From Lachnospiraceae bacterium UBA2868 (GTDB lineage: Bacteria; Bacillota_A; Clostridia; Lachnospirales; Lachnospiraceae), in NCBI GenBank assembly GCA_002350465.1, contig DEEW01000050.1:29261-34555 (forward strand): a stretch of DNA of 5,295 bases, given 5' to 3'. Made by a program: the position numbers and the translations under genes. How positions within the stretch are numbered: position 1 is the stretch's first letter; each line of letters opens with the position of its first letter. Below the pieces are notes generated by a model. That model saw nothing but the letters and a program-made list of their open reading frames with translations, ran no database searches and was not told the origin of the DNA. Below, one piece after another: positions 4,871-5,295 of this stretch.

Positions 4871-5295
4871 ATGAGTGTTTTGAAAACTGATTCAGATGTC
4901 AGGAAAAAGGAAAACATTGCTTCATTGTTTGACAATAAGTTGATCTTGGCCGTTTTTTTCGCGATCTTTCTGCTGGTAAACGGTTATCTTATCGTTGTTC
5001 ACGAACCTTGGCGTGACGAGGTCCAGGCATGGTTTCTGGCCAAATACAAATCTATCCCGGAGCTGATCGAATTCAGCAGATTTGACGGACACCCGATCCT
5101 GTGGCATTTGATTATTATGCCTTTTGCAAAACTTGGTGCTCCCATTTGGACGATGCATGTAATCAGTTATATTTGTGTATCTGTCAGCGCTTACTTCTTC
5201 CTTTTTAAAACTAAACTGAATTCAATAGCTAAAATAGTTTGCCTGTTTTCAATTCCGTTTCTGTATCTCTATTCTTCTGTATCGCGTAATTACTG
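4871..5295 (+). CDS. GT-C-type membrane glycosyltransferase-like protein, N-terminal part
   Basis: The frame is open from the ATG at 4871 to the window end, giving 141 residues, so the gene is cut. AGGAG (4861-4865) lies 5 bases before the start. After a polar N-terminus of about 22 residues comes a first membrane helix (about 23-43), then an outer loop with HEPWRDEVQAWFLAKY (44-59). Next are FDGHPILWHL (71-80), hydrophobic segments at about 81-112 and 118-135, and YSSVSRNY (134-141) at the cut. The acidic pair D49-E50 after the first helix, the GHP-x-LW motif and the later S-R-N-Y fit polytopic GT-C glycosyltransferases related to GT39/PMT, which transfer sugars from a polyprenyl-phosphate donor on the outer face of the membrane; the acidic residue of the first loop is catalytic in that fold. 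Family members usually run to 400-600 residues, so most of this gene is missing. The acceptor is unknown. Confidence 0.82.
   Translation, partial: MSVLKTDSDVRKKENIASLFDNKLILAVFFAIFLLVNGYLIVVHEPWRDEVQAWFLAKYKSIPELIEFSRFDGHPILWHLIIMPFAKLGAPIWTMHVISYICVSVSAYFFLFKTKLNSIAKIVCLFSIPFLYLYSSVSRNY

Noticed and set aside
4922..5158. Minus-strand frames at 4747-4935 and 4922-5158
   Set aside because: Both lack coding character, and the second is fully antisense to the conserved glycosyltransferase motifs.

Overview
The window looks like ordinary chromosome from an anaerobic Bacillota bacterium, most likely class Clostridia (Lachnospiraceae or Oscillospiraceae type). This rests on purine-rich Shine-Dalgarno sites before nearly every gene, moderate GC content, a sigmaA-type promoter, and the families present: a CPBP membrane protease, a LytTR regulator with a DUF3021 partner, an ECF sigma factor with a membrane partner, and a lipoprotein. 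The genus cannot be fixed from the sequence. There is no rRNA, tRNA, CRISPR array, transposase or phage gene.

Positions 1-1604, plus strand, hold a compact operon-like run. It begins with the C-terminal part of a CPBP-family intramembrane protease, cut by the window start. A 142-residue LytTR DNA-binding protein follows, then a 135-residue four-helix DUF3021 membrane protein, with 0 and 4 bases between these genes. A 124-residue three-helix membrane protein of unknown role comes next, 23 bases on. The LytTR plus DUF3021 pair is the architecture of a LytTR regulatory system, in which a small membrane protein restrains the regulator. A near-perfect palindrome with 11-base arms spans the DUF3021 stop codon.

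Positions 1605-1718 are a convergent intergenic region. It carries a rho-independent terminator that faces the minus strand.

Positions 1719-3672, minus strand, form a signalling module: a sigmaA-like promoter, a structured leader, a 167-residue ECF sigma factor, and 20 bases later a 435-residue single-pass membrane protein. That protein is a probable anti-sigma factor with an exported domain and a threonine/glutamate-rich C-terminal tail. The likely logic is that the membrane protein holds the sigma factor until an envelope signal releases it.

Positions 3887-4630, minus strand, encode an unrecognised 247-residue lipoprotein. From 4871 to the window end, plus strand, runs the N-terminal third or so of a GT-C-type membrane glycosyltransferase, divergent from the lipoprotein. 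All recognisable products are envelope proteins or regulators of them. Nothing here proves a new system. The most interesting items are the CPBP-LytTR-DUF3021 cluster with its palindrome, and the sigma/anti-sigma module with its layered leader signals and unusual tail.
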